A DNA stretch of 64,000 nucleotides from Jatrophihabitans endophyticus. Its GTDB lineage: Bacteria; Actinomycetota; Actinomycetes; Mycobacteriales; Jatrophihabitantaceae. The position numbers were made by a program, and so were the translations under genes. The stretch covers positions 1-64,000 of the forward strand of contig NZ_FQVU01000006.1 in assembly GCF_900129455.1 (NCBI RefSeq). Direction: 5' to 3'. Under the pieces are notes generated by a model. That model saw nothing but the letters and a program-made list of their open reading frames with translations, was not told the DNA's origin and searched no databases. Shown here piece by piece: positions 9,253 to 18,184 of this stretch (positions within the stretch are counted from its first letter, which is position 1; each line of letters begins with the position of its first letter).

Positions 9253-9786
9253 TCACCGAAGCAGGCCGCGCTCGGCCGCCGGTGTGCCGTCGAGGTCGCG
9301 GACCCGCCGCGCCGGGACCCCGACGTACATCCCGTCGGGTTCGGTGGACGACGCGACGACGCCGCCCGCGCCGACGACGCAACCGCGGCGCACCGTGACA
9401 CCGGGCAGCACCACGGCGCCGACGCCGAGCCAGCAGCCGTCCTCGATCACGACGGGCTCGGAGCGTGGCCCGTCCGCCCGCTTGCCCGACCCGCCGAGGT
9501 GATGGGTGGCGGCGGTGATCACCACGTTGGCCGCGATACCGACGTCGTCGCCGATGGTGATGCCCGCCTCGCCCGGGTCCAGCAGGCAGTTGCGGTTGAT
9601 GCCCGGTCGCGCACCGAAGGTGATCGGGCCCGGGCGCAGCCGCAGGCCCGCGTAGACGATGGCGTCGTCGGGCAGCTCGATGCCGCACCGCCGCATGAGC
9701 CGGACCCGCCAGTGCCGGGGCACGAGCTCGGAGTTCACGATCGCGTTCAGCAACCAGTAGCGGATGGTCTCCCCCGAAACACCCAT
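9253..9786 (-). CDS. Hexapeptide-repeat acyltransferase (WbbJ/CysE-like)
   Basis: 177 aa, left-handed beta-helix acetyltransferase. After an N-terminal helical segment (ETIRYWLLNAIVNSELVPRH), hexapeptide turns run from about residue 55 to 160 (ITIGDDVGIAANVVITAATH, then VVIEDGCWLGVGAVVLPGVT and GCVVGAGGVVASS). The His in ITAATHHLGG matches the catalytic His of maltose/galactoside-type acetyltransferases. It probably O-acetylates a cell-surface sugar; the target is unknown. ATG at 9784-9786; divergent from the acetolactate-synthase-like gene across 127 bp in which nothing else was recognised. Confidence 0.85.
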   Translation of the reverse strand: MGVSGETIRYWLLNAIVNSELVPRHWRVRLMRRCGIELPDDAIVYAGLRLRPGPITFGARPGINRNCLLDPGEAGITIGDDVGIAANVVITAATHHLGGSGKRADGPRSEPVVIEDGCWLGVGAVVLPGVTVRRGCVVGAGGVVASSTEPDGMYVGVPARRVRDLDGTPAAERGLLR

Positions 9787-9913
9787 CCGCCGCACAGTAG
9801 GTGAGATCGCGCGTGCTCGCCCGCCGAGACCCGGTGCGGAGCCCGCGGTTGTGGCCCGGGTCTCGACGCGCGGACGGCGCGCCCGGCGGCGTCCGCCACT
9901 AGCGTCGGAGGGC

Positions 9914-11575
9914 GTGACCACGCCTGCCCGGACCGCCGCGGACCTGATCGTCGAGTGTCTCGAGAACGAGGGCGTGACCCACGTCTTCGGCATCCCGGGC
10001 GAGGAGAACATCCGGCTCGTCGAGGCGCTCTCGCGCTCGACGATCGAGTACGTGCTCACCCGTCACGAGCAGGGCGCGTCGTTCATGGCCGAGACCTACG
10101 GCCGGCTGACCGGGCGGGCAGGGGTCTGCTCCGCCACGCTGGGTCCGGGCGCGATCAACCTGCTCCTCGGCACCGCGGACGCGACCACCAACTCGACGCC
10201 GCTGCTGGCGTTGTCGGCGCAGGTCGGCAACAACCGCAGCTACAAGGAGTCGCACCAGGGCGTCGACCTGGTCTCGATGTTCGACCCGGTCACGAAGTGG
10301 TCGGAGCTCGTCGCGACACCGGGCGCGGTGCCCGAGATGGTGCGCAAGGCGTTCAAGCTCGCGCAGACCGAGCGGCCCGGTGCCGTGTATCTCGCGGTTC
10401 CCGAGGACGTCGAGGAGGCCGAGGTGGCACCCGGGTCGGGGCCGCTGCCGGTGAACGTCCCGCGTCCGGAGGAGCCGTCGGCGCACCAGGTCGAGCGGGC
10501 CGCGGCGATCCTGCGCGGCGCCCGCAACCCGATCGTGCTGGCCGGCCACGGCGCGGCGCGGGCCGGCGCGGGTGACGCGCTGCGCCGCTTCGCCGAGCGG
10601 CTCGGCGTGCCCGTCGCGACCACCTTCCACGGCAAGGGCGTGTTCGACGACGACCACCCGCTCGCGCTCGGCGCCGTCGGCTTCATGCGCCACGACTACG
10701 TCAACTTCGGCTTCGACTCCGCCGACGTGATCGTCGCCGTGGGCTACGAGCTGCAGGAGTTCGACCCGGTGCGGATCAACCCGCGGGGGGACAAGGCGAT
10801 CGTCCACGTCCACCGCTTCGCCGCCGAGGTCGACGCCCACTACGACGTCGCGGTCGGTCTCGTGTCCGACGTCGCCAGCAGCCTCGACGCGCTCGGCGAC
10901 GCGCTCGGTGACGTCACCTACGAGTCCTCGGGCGGGGAGCGCATCCGCGAGCTGCTCGACGCCGAGCTGGAACGTGGCCGCGGCGACGATCGGTTCCCGC
11001 TGGCGCCGGCGCGTGTCGTCGCCGACACCCGGGCCGCGCTGGGACGCGACGACGTCGTGCTGGTCGACACCGGCGCGCTCAAGATGTGGATGGCGCGGCT
11101 GTACCCGACCCACGAGCCGAACACCTGCCTGATCTCCAACGGCCTGTCGACCATGGCGTGGACGGTGCCGGGCGCCATCGGCGCCAAGATCGCGCGCCCG
11201 GACGCCAAGGTGCTGGTGGCGACCGGCGACGGCGCGTTCCTCATGAACTCGCAGGAGATCGAGACGGCGCTCCGGCTCCACGTCCCGATGGTGGTGCTGA
11301 TCTGGGTCGACGACGCGTACGGGCTGATCAGCTGGAAGATGGACCTGGAGATCGGCAAGAACGTCGACACCGCGTTCGGCAATCCCGACTTCGTCGCGTA
11401 CGCGCAGAGCTTCGGGGCGAAGGGCTATCGCATCGAGGCCGCCGACGAGCTGCTGCCGACGCTGCGCACCGCGCTGGCCGACGACACCGTGTCGGTCATC
11501 GCCTGCCCGGTCGACTACTCCGCCAACCTGGATCTCATCAGCTCGCTCGGCGATCTGGACGAGACGCTGTCGTAG
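9914..11575 (+). CDS. Thiamine-diphosphate enzyme, acetolactate synthase large subunit-like
   Basis: 553 aa, full-length ThDP enzyme. The N-terminal PYR domain carries the catalytic Glu in LTRHEQGASFMAE, the middle domain is Rossmann-like, and the C-terminal PP domain has the ThDP/Mg motif VATGDGAFLMNSQEIETALR. The YGLISWK segment and VDYSANL tail resemble catabolic AlsS-type enzymes (2 pyruvate to acetolactate + CO2). There is no regulatory small subunit or ilvC next to it, which favours AlsS or another ThDP activity over valine/isoleucine biosynthesis. GTG at 9914 is chosen; 150 bp of upstream in-frame sequence is Arg/Pro-rich. Ends just before a strong hairpin. Confidence 0.85.
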   Translation: MTTPARTAADLIVECLENEGVTHVFGIPGEENIRLVEALSRSTIEYVLTRHEQGASFMAETYGRLTGRAGVCSATLGPGAINLLLGTADATTNSTPLLALSAQVGNNRSYKESHQGVDLVSMFDPVTKWSELVATPGAVPEMVRKAFKLAQTERPGAVYLAVPEDVEEAEVAPGSGPLPVNVPRPEEPSAHQVERAAAILRGARNPIVLAGHGAARAGAGDALRRFAERLGVPVATTFHGKGVFDDDHPLALGAVGFMRHDYVNFGFDSADVIVAVGYELQEFDPVRINPRGDKAIVHVHRFAAEVDAHYDVAVGLVSDVASSLDALGDALGDVTYESSGGERIRELLDAELERGRGDDRFPLAPARVVADTRAALGRDDVVLVDTGALKMWMARLYPTHEPNTCLISNGLSTMAWTVPGAIGAKIARPDAKVLVATGDGAFLMNSQEIETALRLHVPMVVLIWVDDAYGLISWKMDLEIGKNVDTAFGNPDFVAYAQSFGAKGYRIEAADELLPTLRTALADDTVSVIACPVDYSANLDLISSLGDLDETLS

Positions 11576-11580
11576 TACTC

Positions 11581-11616
11581 CGGCGGTAGCCGCTCGGCTT
11601 CGAGCGGCTACCGCCG
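11581..11616. terminator. Perfect hairpin terminator shared by alsS-like gene and salvage operon
   Basis: CGGCGGTAGCCGCTCG (11581-11596) is followed by loop GCTT and its exact 16-bp complement (11601-11616). It sits 5 bp after the alsS-like stop and 6 bp after the end of the convergent nagZ-like gene, so it can end transcription from both directions. Confidence 0.9.
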
Positions 11617-11622
11617 AGGCGG

Positions 11623-13413
11623 TCAGCGGTGGTAGCGCAGACCCGAGCCCAGCTTCGCGACGACGCTCGTGCCGTCGGGGGTGCGGACCGTCACCGGCGA
11701 CCGGCCGCTCGGCTGGGCGCCGAAGAGCACGTCGGTCGCGGCCTGCAGCGAGTCGGCCTGATAGCCGAACGTGGCGAGGAAGGTCGGCGTCTCCGGTGCG
11801 TAGCCCAGCTCGTAGGGCGCGCCGACCGCGAGCACGATCGTCGGCGTACCGGTCGCGCGTACCTGCGCGGCGAGCGCGCGCTGCTGCGCGTCGCCCCACG
11901 CGTCGTTGCTGATGACGACGGCGTAGTCGGCGTCCTTCGCCGCCGTCACCGCCGCGGCGATCGCGGCGTCGCTCGGTGCGCTGCCGGTGTAGACCCGGGT
12001 GGCCTGCACGCCCTTGGCCTGCAGGTCGGCGGTGAGCGTCGTGCTGGTCGTGGCGCCGTAGCCGGTGACGAGCACCTTCGTGCCCGGGTTCGCCGCGAGC
12101 GGCAGCGTGCCGGCCGAGTTGCGGTAGAGCGTGACACCGCGCCGTGCCGCGGTCGCCATCGTCCGGTGCTGGGCGACGGTTCCCACGCTCGCCGCGGCCT
12201 TGGCGACGTCCACCTGGTTCGCGTCGAAGAGGCCGAGCTTCTGCTTGGCGGTGAGCACGCGCCGGACCGACTCGTCGATGCGCTGCGTGCTGATCTCGCC
12301 CGAGCGGACGGCGGCGAGCACGGCGTCGATCCCGTCGGCGAGGTCGGTCGGCATGAGGAGCTGGTCGACCCCTGCCTGCAGCGCGCCGACGACCCGCTGC
12401 GTGTTGGTGTAGTCGTGCAGCGCCTCGGCGCTCAGCGCGTCGGTGACCACGAGGCCGTCGTAGTGCAGCTTGTCGCGCAGGATGCCGGTGACCATCGGCT
12501 TGGACAGGCTGGCCGGGGCGCCGGTCGGGTCGAGCGCGGGCGCCACGATGTGCGCCGCCATGATCTGGTCGGTGCCGGCCGCGACGGCGGCGCGGAAGGC
12601 GGGCAGGTCGTACCGCTCGAACTCGGCCCTGGTCTGGTCGCTGACGGCCTCACCGAAGTCGGTGTTGACCTCGGTGCTGCCCAGCCCCGGGAAGTGCTTC
12701 GCCACGGCGGCGACGTCGCGCGACTCGAGACCGCGCACCGCGGCCGCGCCGAAGACGGCGGTCTGCAGCGGGGTGTCGCCGAAGGCGCGGGAACCGTCGG
12801 CGGCGTTGGCGGGGTTGGTGTTGGTGTCGACGACGGGGGCGTCGTCGACGTTGATGCCCAGGGCCCGCAGCTGCTCGGCGTTCGCGCGGTAGGCCGAGTA
12901 GGTCAGCCGGGGGTCGAAGCTCGCGCCGAGCGTCATGTTGCCCGGCGAGACCGCGGCGGGAGCGCCGATGCGGACGACCCGGCCGCCCTCCTGGTCGATC
13001 GTCGTCAGCAGCGGCACCTTCGCCCCGGACGTCGTCGCCGCCCGCTGCAGTCCGTTCGAGAGCGTGGCGATGGTGGCCGGGTCGGTGAGGGTGTTCGCCC
13101 AGGTGAAGTAGATGACGCCGCCGAGGTGGTACTTGGCGACGAGCTGCGCGCCGTTGTCGACGCCGTAGAGCTCGCGGTTCTGGGCGACCGCCGCGGGATC
13201 GGTGGTGTCGGCCGTCGTGCCGTAGGCGTAGGTGACGAACAGCTGTCCGACCTTCTCCTCGAGCGACATCGACCTCAGCAGCTGCCCGACGCGGTCCGGG
13301 CGGTGCGCGCCGCGTGGTGCCGCGTCCGCCGGTCCGGTCATCGCCGTGACGGTACCGGCCGCCAGCGCCGCCGCGGCCATCACGGCGCGGAATCGGGGTG
13401 GTCTCCTGTGCAT
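11623..13413 (-). CDS. nagZ: Secreted beta-N-acetylglucosaminidase, GH3 (NagZ-like)
   Basis: 596 aa. A Sec-type signal peptide (RRPPRFRAVMAAAALAAG, cleavage probably after ADA near residue 31) is followed by a GH3 barrel with KHFPGLGSTEVNTDF (239-253), IMAAHIV and nucleophile Asp325 in VVTDAL. A C-terminal domain of about 200 residues follows. GH3 NagZ-type enzymes remove non-reducing GlcNAc from wall muropeptides. The usual DSH acid/base dyad of NagZ reads NTDF here; I believe related actinobacterial enzymes also show NTD, so activity is likely but not certain. ATG at 13413 with GGAGG just upstream. Last gene of the nine-gene operon, 32 bp after the AmiE-like gene. Confidence 0.88.
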   Translation of the reverse strand: MHRRPPRFRAVMAAAALAAGTVTAMTGPADAAPRGAHRPDRVGQLLRSMSLEEKVGQLFVTYAYGTTADTTDPAAVAQNRELYGVDNGAQLVAKYHLGGVIYFTWANTLTDPATIATLSNGLQRAATTSGAKVPLLTTIDQEGGRVVRIGAPAAVSPGNMTLGASFDPRLTYSAYRANAEQLRALGINVDDAPVVDTNTNPANAADGSRAFGDTPLQTAVFGAAAVRGLESRDVAAVAKHFPGLGSTEVNTDFGEAVSDQTRAEFERYDLPAFRAAVAAGTDQIMAAHIVAPALDPTGAPASLSKPMVTGILRDKLHYDGLVVTDALSAEALHDYTNTQRVVGALQAGVDQLLMPTDLADGIDAVLAAVRSGEISTQRIDESVRRVLTAKQKLGLFDANQVDVAKAAASVGTVAQHRTMATAARRGVTLYRNSAGTLPLAANPGTKVLVTGYGATTSTTLTADLQAKGVQATRVYTGSAPSDAAIAAAVTAAKDADYAVVISNDAWGDAQQRALAAQVRATGTPTIVLAVGAPYELGYAPETPTFLATFGYQADSLQAATDVLFGAQPSGRSPVTVRTPDGTSVVAKLGSGLRYHR

Positions 13414-13445
13414 GGTTCCTCCGCTCGGTGGGTGGTGCGGTGCGA

Positions 13446-15221
13446 TCAGTGCGAACTGGGGACGAAGCCGGTGAGGCGGACGCGCGCGGCGTCGGCGCGC
13501 CGCGCGGTGTCGAAGCGGGTGGTGCCGTCGGACGTCACGTCGATCGCGTCGAGCCTGATCCCGAGACCGTGATATTGCGCATCTGTGCGATAAGTCCAAC
13601 GCAGCTGGGTGGTGCCGGCCGCGAGACGAGCGTCGGCGCGCCACCACGCCCGTCGCGCGTAACCCGAGACCGAACCCTCGGGCGCGGCCAACGTGCGGCC
13701 GTGGTCGCGCAACGCGAAGGGCAGCGTCGTCCAGGTGACCCCGTCGCTGCTCTGCTCGAGCGTGAGCACGTCGGCCCCGGGCTCGGTGTCGTACCAGAGC
13801 GCGAAGCCGAGCCGGTCGCCGCCTGTGGCGGCGTCGTCCAACGGCGCGGTGAGCGTCGAGGTGGTCGCGTCGGCCAGGCCGGCGTACCACGACGTGCGGC
13901 CCTGCGCCGGGTGCACCGGCAGGGCCGCCGCGAGGTCGTCGGCCACCGCGCGTCGGGCGGGGTTGTTGGACCCCCAGTTGCGACTGGGGTGCACCCGGTT
14001 CGTGAGCAGGATGGCGAACGAGTTCGTGGTGGGGTCGACGACGAACGTGGTGCCGGTGAACCCGGTGTGCCCGATCGTGTAGGGCGTGGCCAGCGCGCCC
14101 ATGTAGAAGTACTGGTACAGCTCGAAGCCGACGCCGTGGTTGTGACCGGCGTACGCCTGGTTGAGGTTGGTCATCAGCGCCCGCACCGCAGTAGCGGAGA
14201 GGATGCGCTGATGGCGGTACACGCCGCCGTTGAGCAGGGTCTGCGCGAGCACGGCGAGGTCGTCGGCGTCGGAGAACACCCCGGCGTGGCCGGCGACGCC
14301 GTCGAGCGCCCAGGCGTTCTCGTCGTGCACGACGCCGCGGACCATGCCGCGATCCGGAACGCGCTCGTACTCGGTGGCCGCGATCCGCGGCAGCAGTGAC
14401 GCCGGCGGGTTGTACATCGTGCTCGTCATGCGCAGCGGACGGGTGATGCCGTCGCGGACGAGCGCGTCGAGTCGCGTGCCGGTGATGGCCTGGACGATCA
14501 GCTGCACCGTCATCATGTTGATGTCGGAATAGACGTAGGCGCTGCCGGCAGCCGCCTGCGGGACGCTGTCGAGGATGGCCGGGACGCGTTCGGCGGCGGG
14601 GCGCTGCCAGAGGCCGGGCACCGGGTCCGGTGCCAGGCCGGACGTGTGGGTCAGCAGCTGACGCACGGTGATGTCGCCCTTGCCGTGCGAGCCGAAGGCG
14701 GGCAGGTAGCGCACCACCCGGGCGTCGAGGTCGAGGCGGTCGCGGTCGACCAGTTGCATCGCGACGATCGCGGTGAACAGCTTGGACAGCGACGCGAGGT
14801 CGTAGATCGTGTCGGTCCGGGTGCGCACGCGCTGGTCGGCCGGCAGCAGCGTCGGCGTGTCGTCGGCGTAGAGGGACGCGTACCCGTGCGCGGACTCGTG
14901 CACCACGACGCCGTCGTGCGCGGCGAGGGCGACCCCGCCCGGGTACAGCGGGTGGCCGCCGGTGCCCTGCGGCTGCATGCCGGCCTCGACGTCGGCACCG
15001 ATGCGGTCGATCGACGCCGGCAGCAGGCCGGCGCTGCGCGGCGAGCCGTGGTGCAGCGTGCGGACGGGGTGCCCGAGCATGCCGCGCAGGGCGGCGGAGG
15101 GGGCGGGGACGACCTGCGCCGGCGAGTTCTGCTCGCGCGGCGCGGGGGCAGCGACGGATGCGTCCGCGGCCGCGCCCACGCCGAGCGCGACGACGGCGGT
15201 CGTGACGAGCAGACGTCTCAT
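13446..15221 (-). CDS. Secreted serine hydrolase, beta-lactamase/AmiE-like, with C-terminal beta-sandwich
   Basis: 591 aa. Signal peptide (RRLLVTTAVVALGVGAAADA). The penicillin-binding/beta-lactamase-fold domain spans about residues 60-430, with SLSK (S144-K147), YSDIN and GHTGFTG motifs. An extra domain (about 440-591) of alternating strands (LTLEQSSDGVTWTTLPFALR; GLGIRLDAIDVTS) looks like a carbohydrate- or wall-binding beta-sandwich. In Bacillus subtilis the beta-lactamase-fold AmiE sits with nagZ, namZ and murQ and cleaves peptide from MurNAc; the same neighbourhood here supports that role. ATG at 15221 overlaps the NamZ-like stop by 4 bp and has AAGGAG upstream. A D-Ala peptidase or esterase role is the alternative. 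Confidence 0.85.
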   Translation of the reverse strand: MRRLLVTTAVVALGVGAAADASVAAPAPREQNSPAQVVPAPSAALRGMLGHPVRTLHHGSPRSAGLLPASIDRIGADVEAGMQPQGTGGHPLYPGGVALAAHDGVVVHESAHGYASLYADDTPTLLPADQRVRTRTDTIYDLASLSKLFTAIVAMQLVDRDRLDLDARVVRYLPAFGSHGKGDITVRQLLTHTSGLAPDPVPGLWQRPAAERVPAILDSVPQAAAGSAYVYSDINMMTVQLIVQAITGTRLDALVRDGITRPLRMTSTMYNPPASLLPRIAATEYERVPDRGMVRGVVHDENAWALDGVAGHAGVFSDADDLAVLAQTLLNGGVYRHQRILSATAVRALMTNLNQAYAGHNHGVGFELYQYFYMGALATPYTIGHTGFTGTTFVVDPTTNSFAILLTNRVHPSRNWGSNNPARRAVADDLAAALPVHPAQGRTSWYAGLADATTSTLTAPLDDAATGGDRLGFALWYDTEPGADVLTLEQSSDGVTWTTLPFALRDHGRTLAAPEGSVSGYARRAWWRADARLAAGTTQLRWTYRTDAQYHGLGIRLDAIDVTSDGTTRFDTARRADAARVRLTGFVPSSH

Positions 15222-16585
15222 CGGGAGTCTCCTTCGCGGTAGATGAGGTAGGGCCGGCGCTGGCTGCGGAACCCGGCGACGTCGGCGCGCATCGTCCGGA
15301 CGATCCGGGCGGGGGAGTGACCGGCATCGACCCCCTGTCGCAGCGCGGGACTGCCGGCCAGCTTGTCGATGTCGTACGGCTCGACCTTGTCGCCCTCGTC
15401 GTAGCGCCAGGCGAAGTCGCGGTAGAGGTGGTGCAGCGACGTCAGCATCGTGACGGCCGTCCGTACGGCGTCGAAGGCGACCGGGTCGGTCACGTAGGTC
15501 TGCACCCCACGGCACACCTCGCCCTGGTACGCCGCGGACGTCGGGGCGAACGCGGCCTCGCGGAAGTCGGCGCCGGGCAGCCCCGCGGCACGCAGCGCCG
15601 CCGTCCACCTCTCGTCCACGTACGGTGCGCCGATCAGCTCGAACGGCTGGGTGGTGCCGCGGCCCTGCGACAGGTTCGTCCCCTCGAACCAGCAGGTGCC
15701 CACGTACACGAGCGCCGACGTCACGGTCGGGATGTTGGGCGACGGCGCGACCCACCGCAGCCCGCCGGTGTCACCGGGCCGGTCACGACGCCAGCCGGTC
15801 ATCGGGACGACGGTCAGGTCGAGCCGCTTGCCGGCACGGTCGGGCAGGTACTCGGCGGCCAGCAGGCGGGCGAGCTCGCCGGCGGTCATGCCGTGCTGCT
15901 GCACGATGGGCGCGCGACCGACGAGGGTCTCGAGCCGCGGCAGCAGTCGGAAACCGGCGACGCGGTTGCCGCCCTGCGGGTTGGGCCGGTCGAGTACGAC
16001 GACGCGTCGGCCGCTCGCGGCGCAGGCCGTCATGACGTCGTAGAGCGTCCACATGTAGGTGTAGAAGCGCACGCCGAGGTCCTGGATGTCGAAGACGATC
16101 GTGTCGACGCCCGCCTCGTCGAACAGCGGCGCCATCTCCGTCCAAGCCAGGTTGTAGAGGTCGTAGACGGTGAGCCCGGTGCGTGGATCGACCGAGCTGC
16201 CCTCGGACCCGCCGGCCTGCGCCGTCCCGCGGAAGCCGTGCTCGGGGCCGAAGACCGCGCGCAGGTCGACGCGGTCGTCGGCGTGCATGACGTCGACGAT
16301 CGAGTCGAGGTCGTCGGTGACGCCGGTCGGGTTGGTGAGGACGCCGACCTTGCGGCCGCGCAGGACGCGGTAGCCGCTGTCGACAAGTCGCGCCAGCCCG
16401 GTGCGCACGCGCATCGCGCCGGCGCCGTGACCGGGGTGAGCGGGGTGGGTGGAGTGGGTGGACGGGTGCGGGCTGCTCGCGGCGGCCGGCGTCGTCGCGG
16501 CGTCGCCCACACAGCCGGTGACGGCGGCGGCCGCGACCCCGAGTGCCCCGGCGCCGAGGACGCGGCGACGGCTCGGGCCGGTCAT
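15218..16585 (-). CDS. namZ: Exo-beta-N-acetylmuramidase, DUF1343 (NamZ-type), lipoprotein
   Basis: 455 aa. A twin-Arg lipoprotein signal RRRVLGAGALGVAAAAVTGC puts Cys at the lipid attachment site, followed by a Thr/His/Pro-rich linker to about residue 55. The DUF1343 domain then shows VGVLTNPTGVTDDLDSIVDV, FGPEHGFRGTAQAG, IVFDIQDLGVRFYTYMWTLY and FEGTNLSQGRGTTQPFELIG. Members characterised as NamZ (formerly YbbC) release MurNAc from non-reducing ends of peptidoglycan strands. Overlaps the symporter stop and the AmiE-like start by 4 bp each, so translation is tightly coupled. Together with NagZ it would chew glycan chains alternately outside the membrane. Confidence 0.9.
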   Translation of the reverse strand: MTGPSRRRVLGAGALGVAAAAVTGCVGDAATTPAAASSPHPSTHSTHPAHPGHGAGAMRVRTGLARLVDSGYRVLRGRKVGVLTNPTGVTDDLDSIVDVMHADDRVDLRAVFGPEHGFRGTAQAGGSEGSSVDPRTGLTVYDLYNLAWTEMAPLFDEAGVDTIVFDIQDLGVRFYTYMWTLYDVMTACAASGRRVVVLDRPNPQGGNRVAGFRLLPRLETLVGRAPIVQQHGMTAGELARLLAAEYLPDRAGKRLDLTVVPMTGWRRDRPGDTGGLRWVAPSPNIPTVTSALVYVGTCWFEGTNLSQGRGTTQPFELIGAPYVDERWTAALRAAGLPGADFREAAFAPTSAAYQGEVCRGVQTYVTDPVAFDAVRTAVTMLTSLHHLYRDFAWRYDEGDKVEPYDIDKLAGSPALRQGVDAGHSPARIVRTMRADVAGFRSQRRPYLIYREGDSR

Positions 16586-18144
16586 CGGGCCACCACCGGC
16601 TCGCGGTCGTCGACCGCCGGTGGTGCCTTCGGTCGCGCGGGTCGCACGAGCGCTACCAGGCCACCGACGACGAGCGTGATGAGCACGCCCAGCGGCACGA
16701 ACCACGGGAACGCCAGGCCGGTGCCCTTCGCCTTGTCGGCCTCCCACCACAGCATGTCGCCGGCCGGCGTGACCTTGACGCGCAGCACGACCCACGCCAT
16801 CACCACCACCGTGGTGACCAGCGCGATCGCCGCGGCGACCTCGCCCGCGCGCTTCACGAGCAGGCCGAGGATGAACGCGCCGAGCATGGCGCCGTAGGTG
16901 TAGCCGGTGATGGACAGGCCGATGACCACGACCTGGCTGCCGGTGTCGTCGAACAGCGACGCGAAGACCACCATCACGGCCGTCCAGGCGAGCGTCGCGT
17001 AGCGCGCGATCGTCAACATCTGCTCGGGCGTGGGACGGCGGCCCAGCCAGGCGCTCATGATGTCGGCGACCGTCGAGTTCGACAGCGAGTTCAGCGCCGA
17101 CGAGAGCGAGCCCATCGTGGCGGCGAGGATGCCCGCGATGAGCAGGCCCGACAGGCCGACCGGCAGGCCGTGCAGCACGAAGTCGGGGAAGATCTGGTCG
17201 GACGTCTTGAAGCCCAGCTTGTCGAGCGCCGCGCCGTCCTTGTAGACCCACAGCAGCGCGCCGACGAGCGAGAACAGCGCGAACTGCACGGTGACGGCGA
17301 TACCGCTGCCGATCATGGCCTTGCGACCGTCGGAGAGGCTCTTGGTCGCGAGCACGCGCTGCGCGATGAGCTGGTCCGAACCGTGCGATGCCATGCCGAA
17401 GATGGCGCCGCCGACGACCGCGGTCAGGAACGCGTACGGATTCGTGACGAGGTTGAAGAAGCTCCAGTCGTCGGTCTGGAAGATGTGGAACTTGCCGGCG
17501 TCGAGGGCGTCGCCGAGCGCGCTCACGCCCGTGTGGCCGAGTAGCACGGCGATGCAGACGACGGCGCCACCGAGGTACAGCGTCATCTGGATGACGTCGG
17601 TCCAGATGACGGCCTTGATGCCGCCGACGTAGGTGTAGGCCACCGTGATCAGCGACAGGACGAGGATGATGACGAAGTAGTTGACCGAGACCCCGAGCTC
17701 CTTGAGCAGCAGCTTGATCGGGATCGCCGAGGCGAAGAGCCGTACCCCCTCGGCGAGCAGCCGGGTGATCAGGAACGTCAGCGACGCCAGCCCCTGCACG
17801 TGGCGACCGAAGCGTTCGCCGAGGTACTGGTAAGCGCTGACGAAGCCGCCGCGGAAGTACAGCGGCAGCAGCACGAACGACACCAGGGTGCGCCCGATGA
17901 TGTAACCGAACGCGAGCTCCACGTAGGAGAAGTTCGTCAGGTAGGCGACGCCGGGGACGCTGATGACGGTGAGCGTCGACGTCTCGGTCGCGACGATGGA
18001 GCCCATCACCGACCACCACGGCATGGAACGCTCGCCGGTGAAATAGTCCGCCGCGGTGCGCTGCCGGCCGGACAGCCGCAGTCCGATCACCGCGATGACG
18101 ACCAGGTAGGCGACGATCACGGTCACGTTGATCGCGTCGTGCAC
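16582..18144 (-). CDS. Sodium:solute symporter (SSS family)
   Basis: 520 aa with about 13 hydrophobic segments, full SSS length. The N-terminal INVTVIVAYLVVIAVIGLRL helix is followed by the ADYFTGERSMPWWSVMGSIV segment with the Na+-site region ETSTLTVISVPGVAY, then GGIKAVIWTDVIQMTLYLGG, all typical of the SGLT/SglT group. GTG at 18144 has GAGGAG upstream. It lies inside the salvage operon between the SIS gene (40 bp away) and namZ (4-bp overlap), so the likely cargo is MurNAc, GlcNAc or a disaccharide from the wall. The cargo is inferred only from context; there is no PTS or ABC transporter nearby. Confidence 0.88.
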   Translation of the reverse strand: MHDAINVTVIVAYLVVIAVIGLRLSGRQRTAADYFTGERSMPWWSVMGSIVATETSTLTVISVPGVAYLTNFSYVELAFGYIIGRTLVSFVLLPLYFRGGFVSAYQYLGERFGRHVQGLASLTFLITRLLAEGVRLFASAIPIKLLLKELGVSVNYFVIILVLSLITVAYTYVGGIKAVIWTDVIQMTLYLGGAVVCIAVLLGHTGVSALGDALDAGKFHIFQTDDWSFFNLVTNPYAFLTAVVGGAIFGMASHGSDQLIAQRVLATKSLSDGRKAMIGSGIAVTVQFALFSLVGALLWVYKDGAALDKLGFKTSDQIFPDFVLHGLPVGLSGLLIAGILAATMGSLSSALNSLSNSTVADIMSAWLGRRPTPEQMLTIARYATLAWTAVMVVFASLFDDTGSQVVVIGLSITGYTYGAMLGAFILGLLVKRAGEVAAAIALVTTVVVMAWVVLRVKVTPAGDMLWWEADKAKGTGLAFPWFVPLGVLITLVVGGLVALVRPARPKAPPAVDDREPVVAR

Positions 18145-18184
18145 GAGCTTCTCCTCTGCGTTCGAGCGGAACTGCGCTGTCAGG

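Noticed and set aside
13414-15327. Extension of the nagZ-like frame upstream through the AmiE-like gene to make a 1234-aa protein
   Set aside because: The part before 13413 is Arg/Pro-rich and antisimilar to any family; the signal peptide and GGAGG place the start at 13413.
16586-18019. Extension of the NamZ frame upstream over the symporter gene
   Set aside because: It is the shadow of the symporter; the twin-Arg lipoprotein signal fixes the start at 16585.
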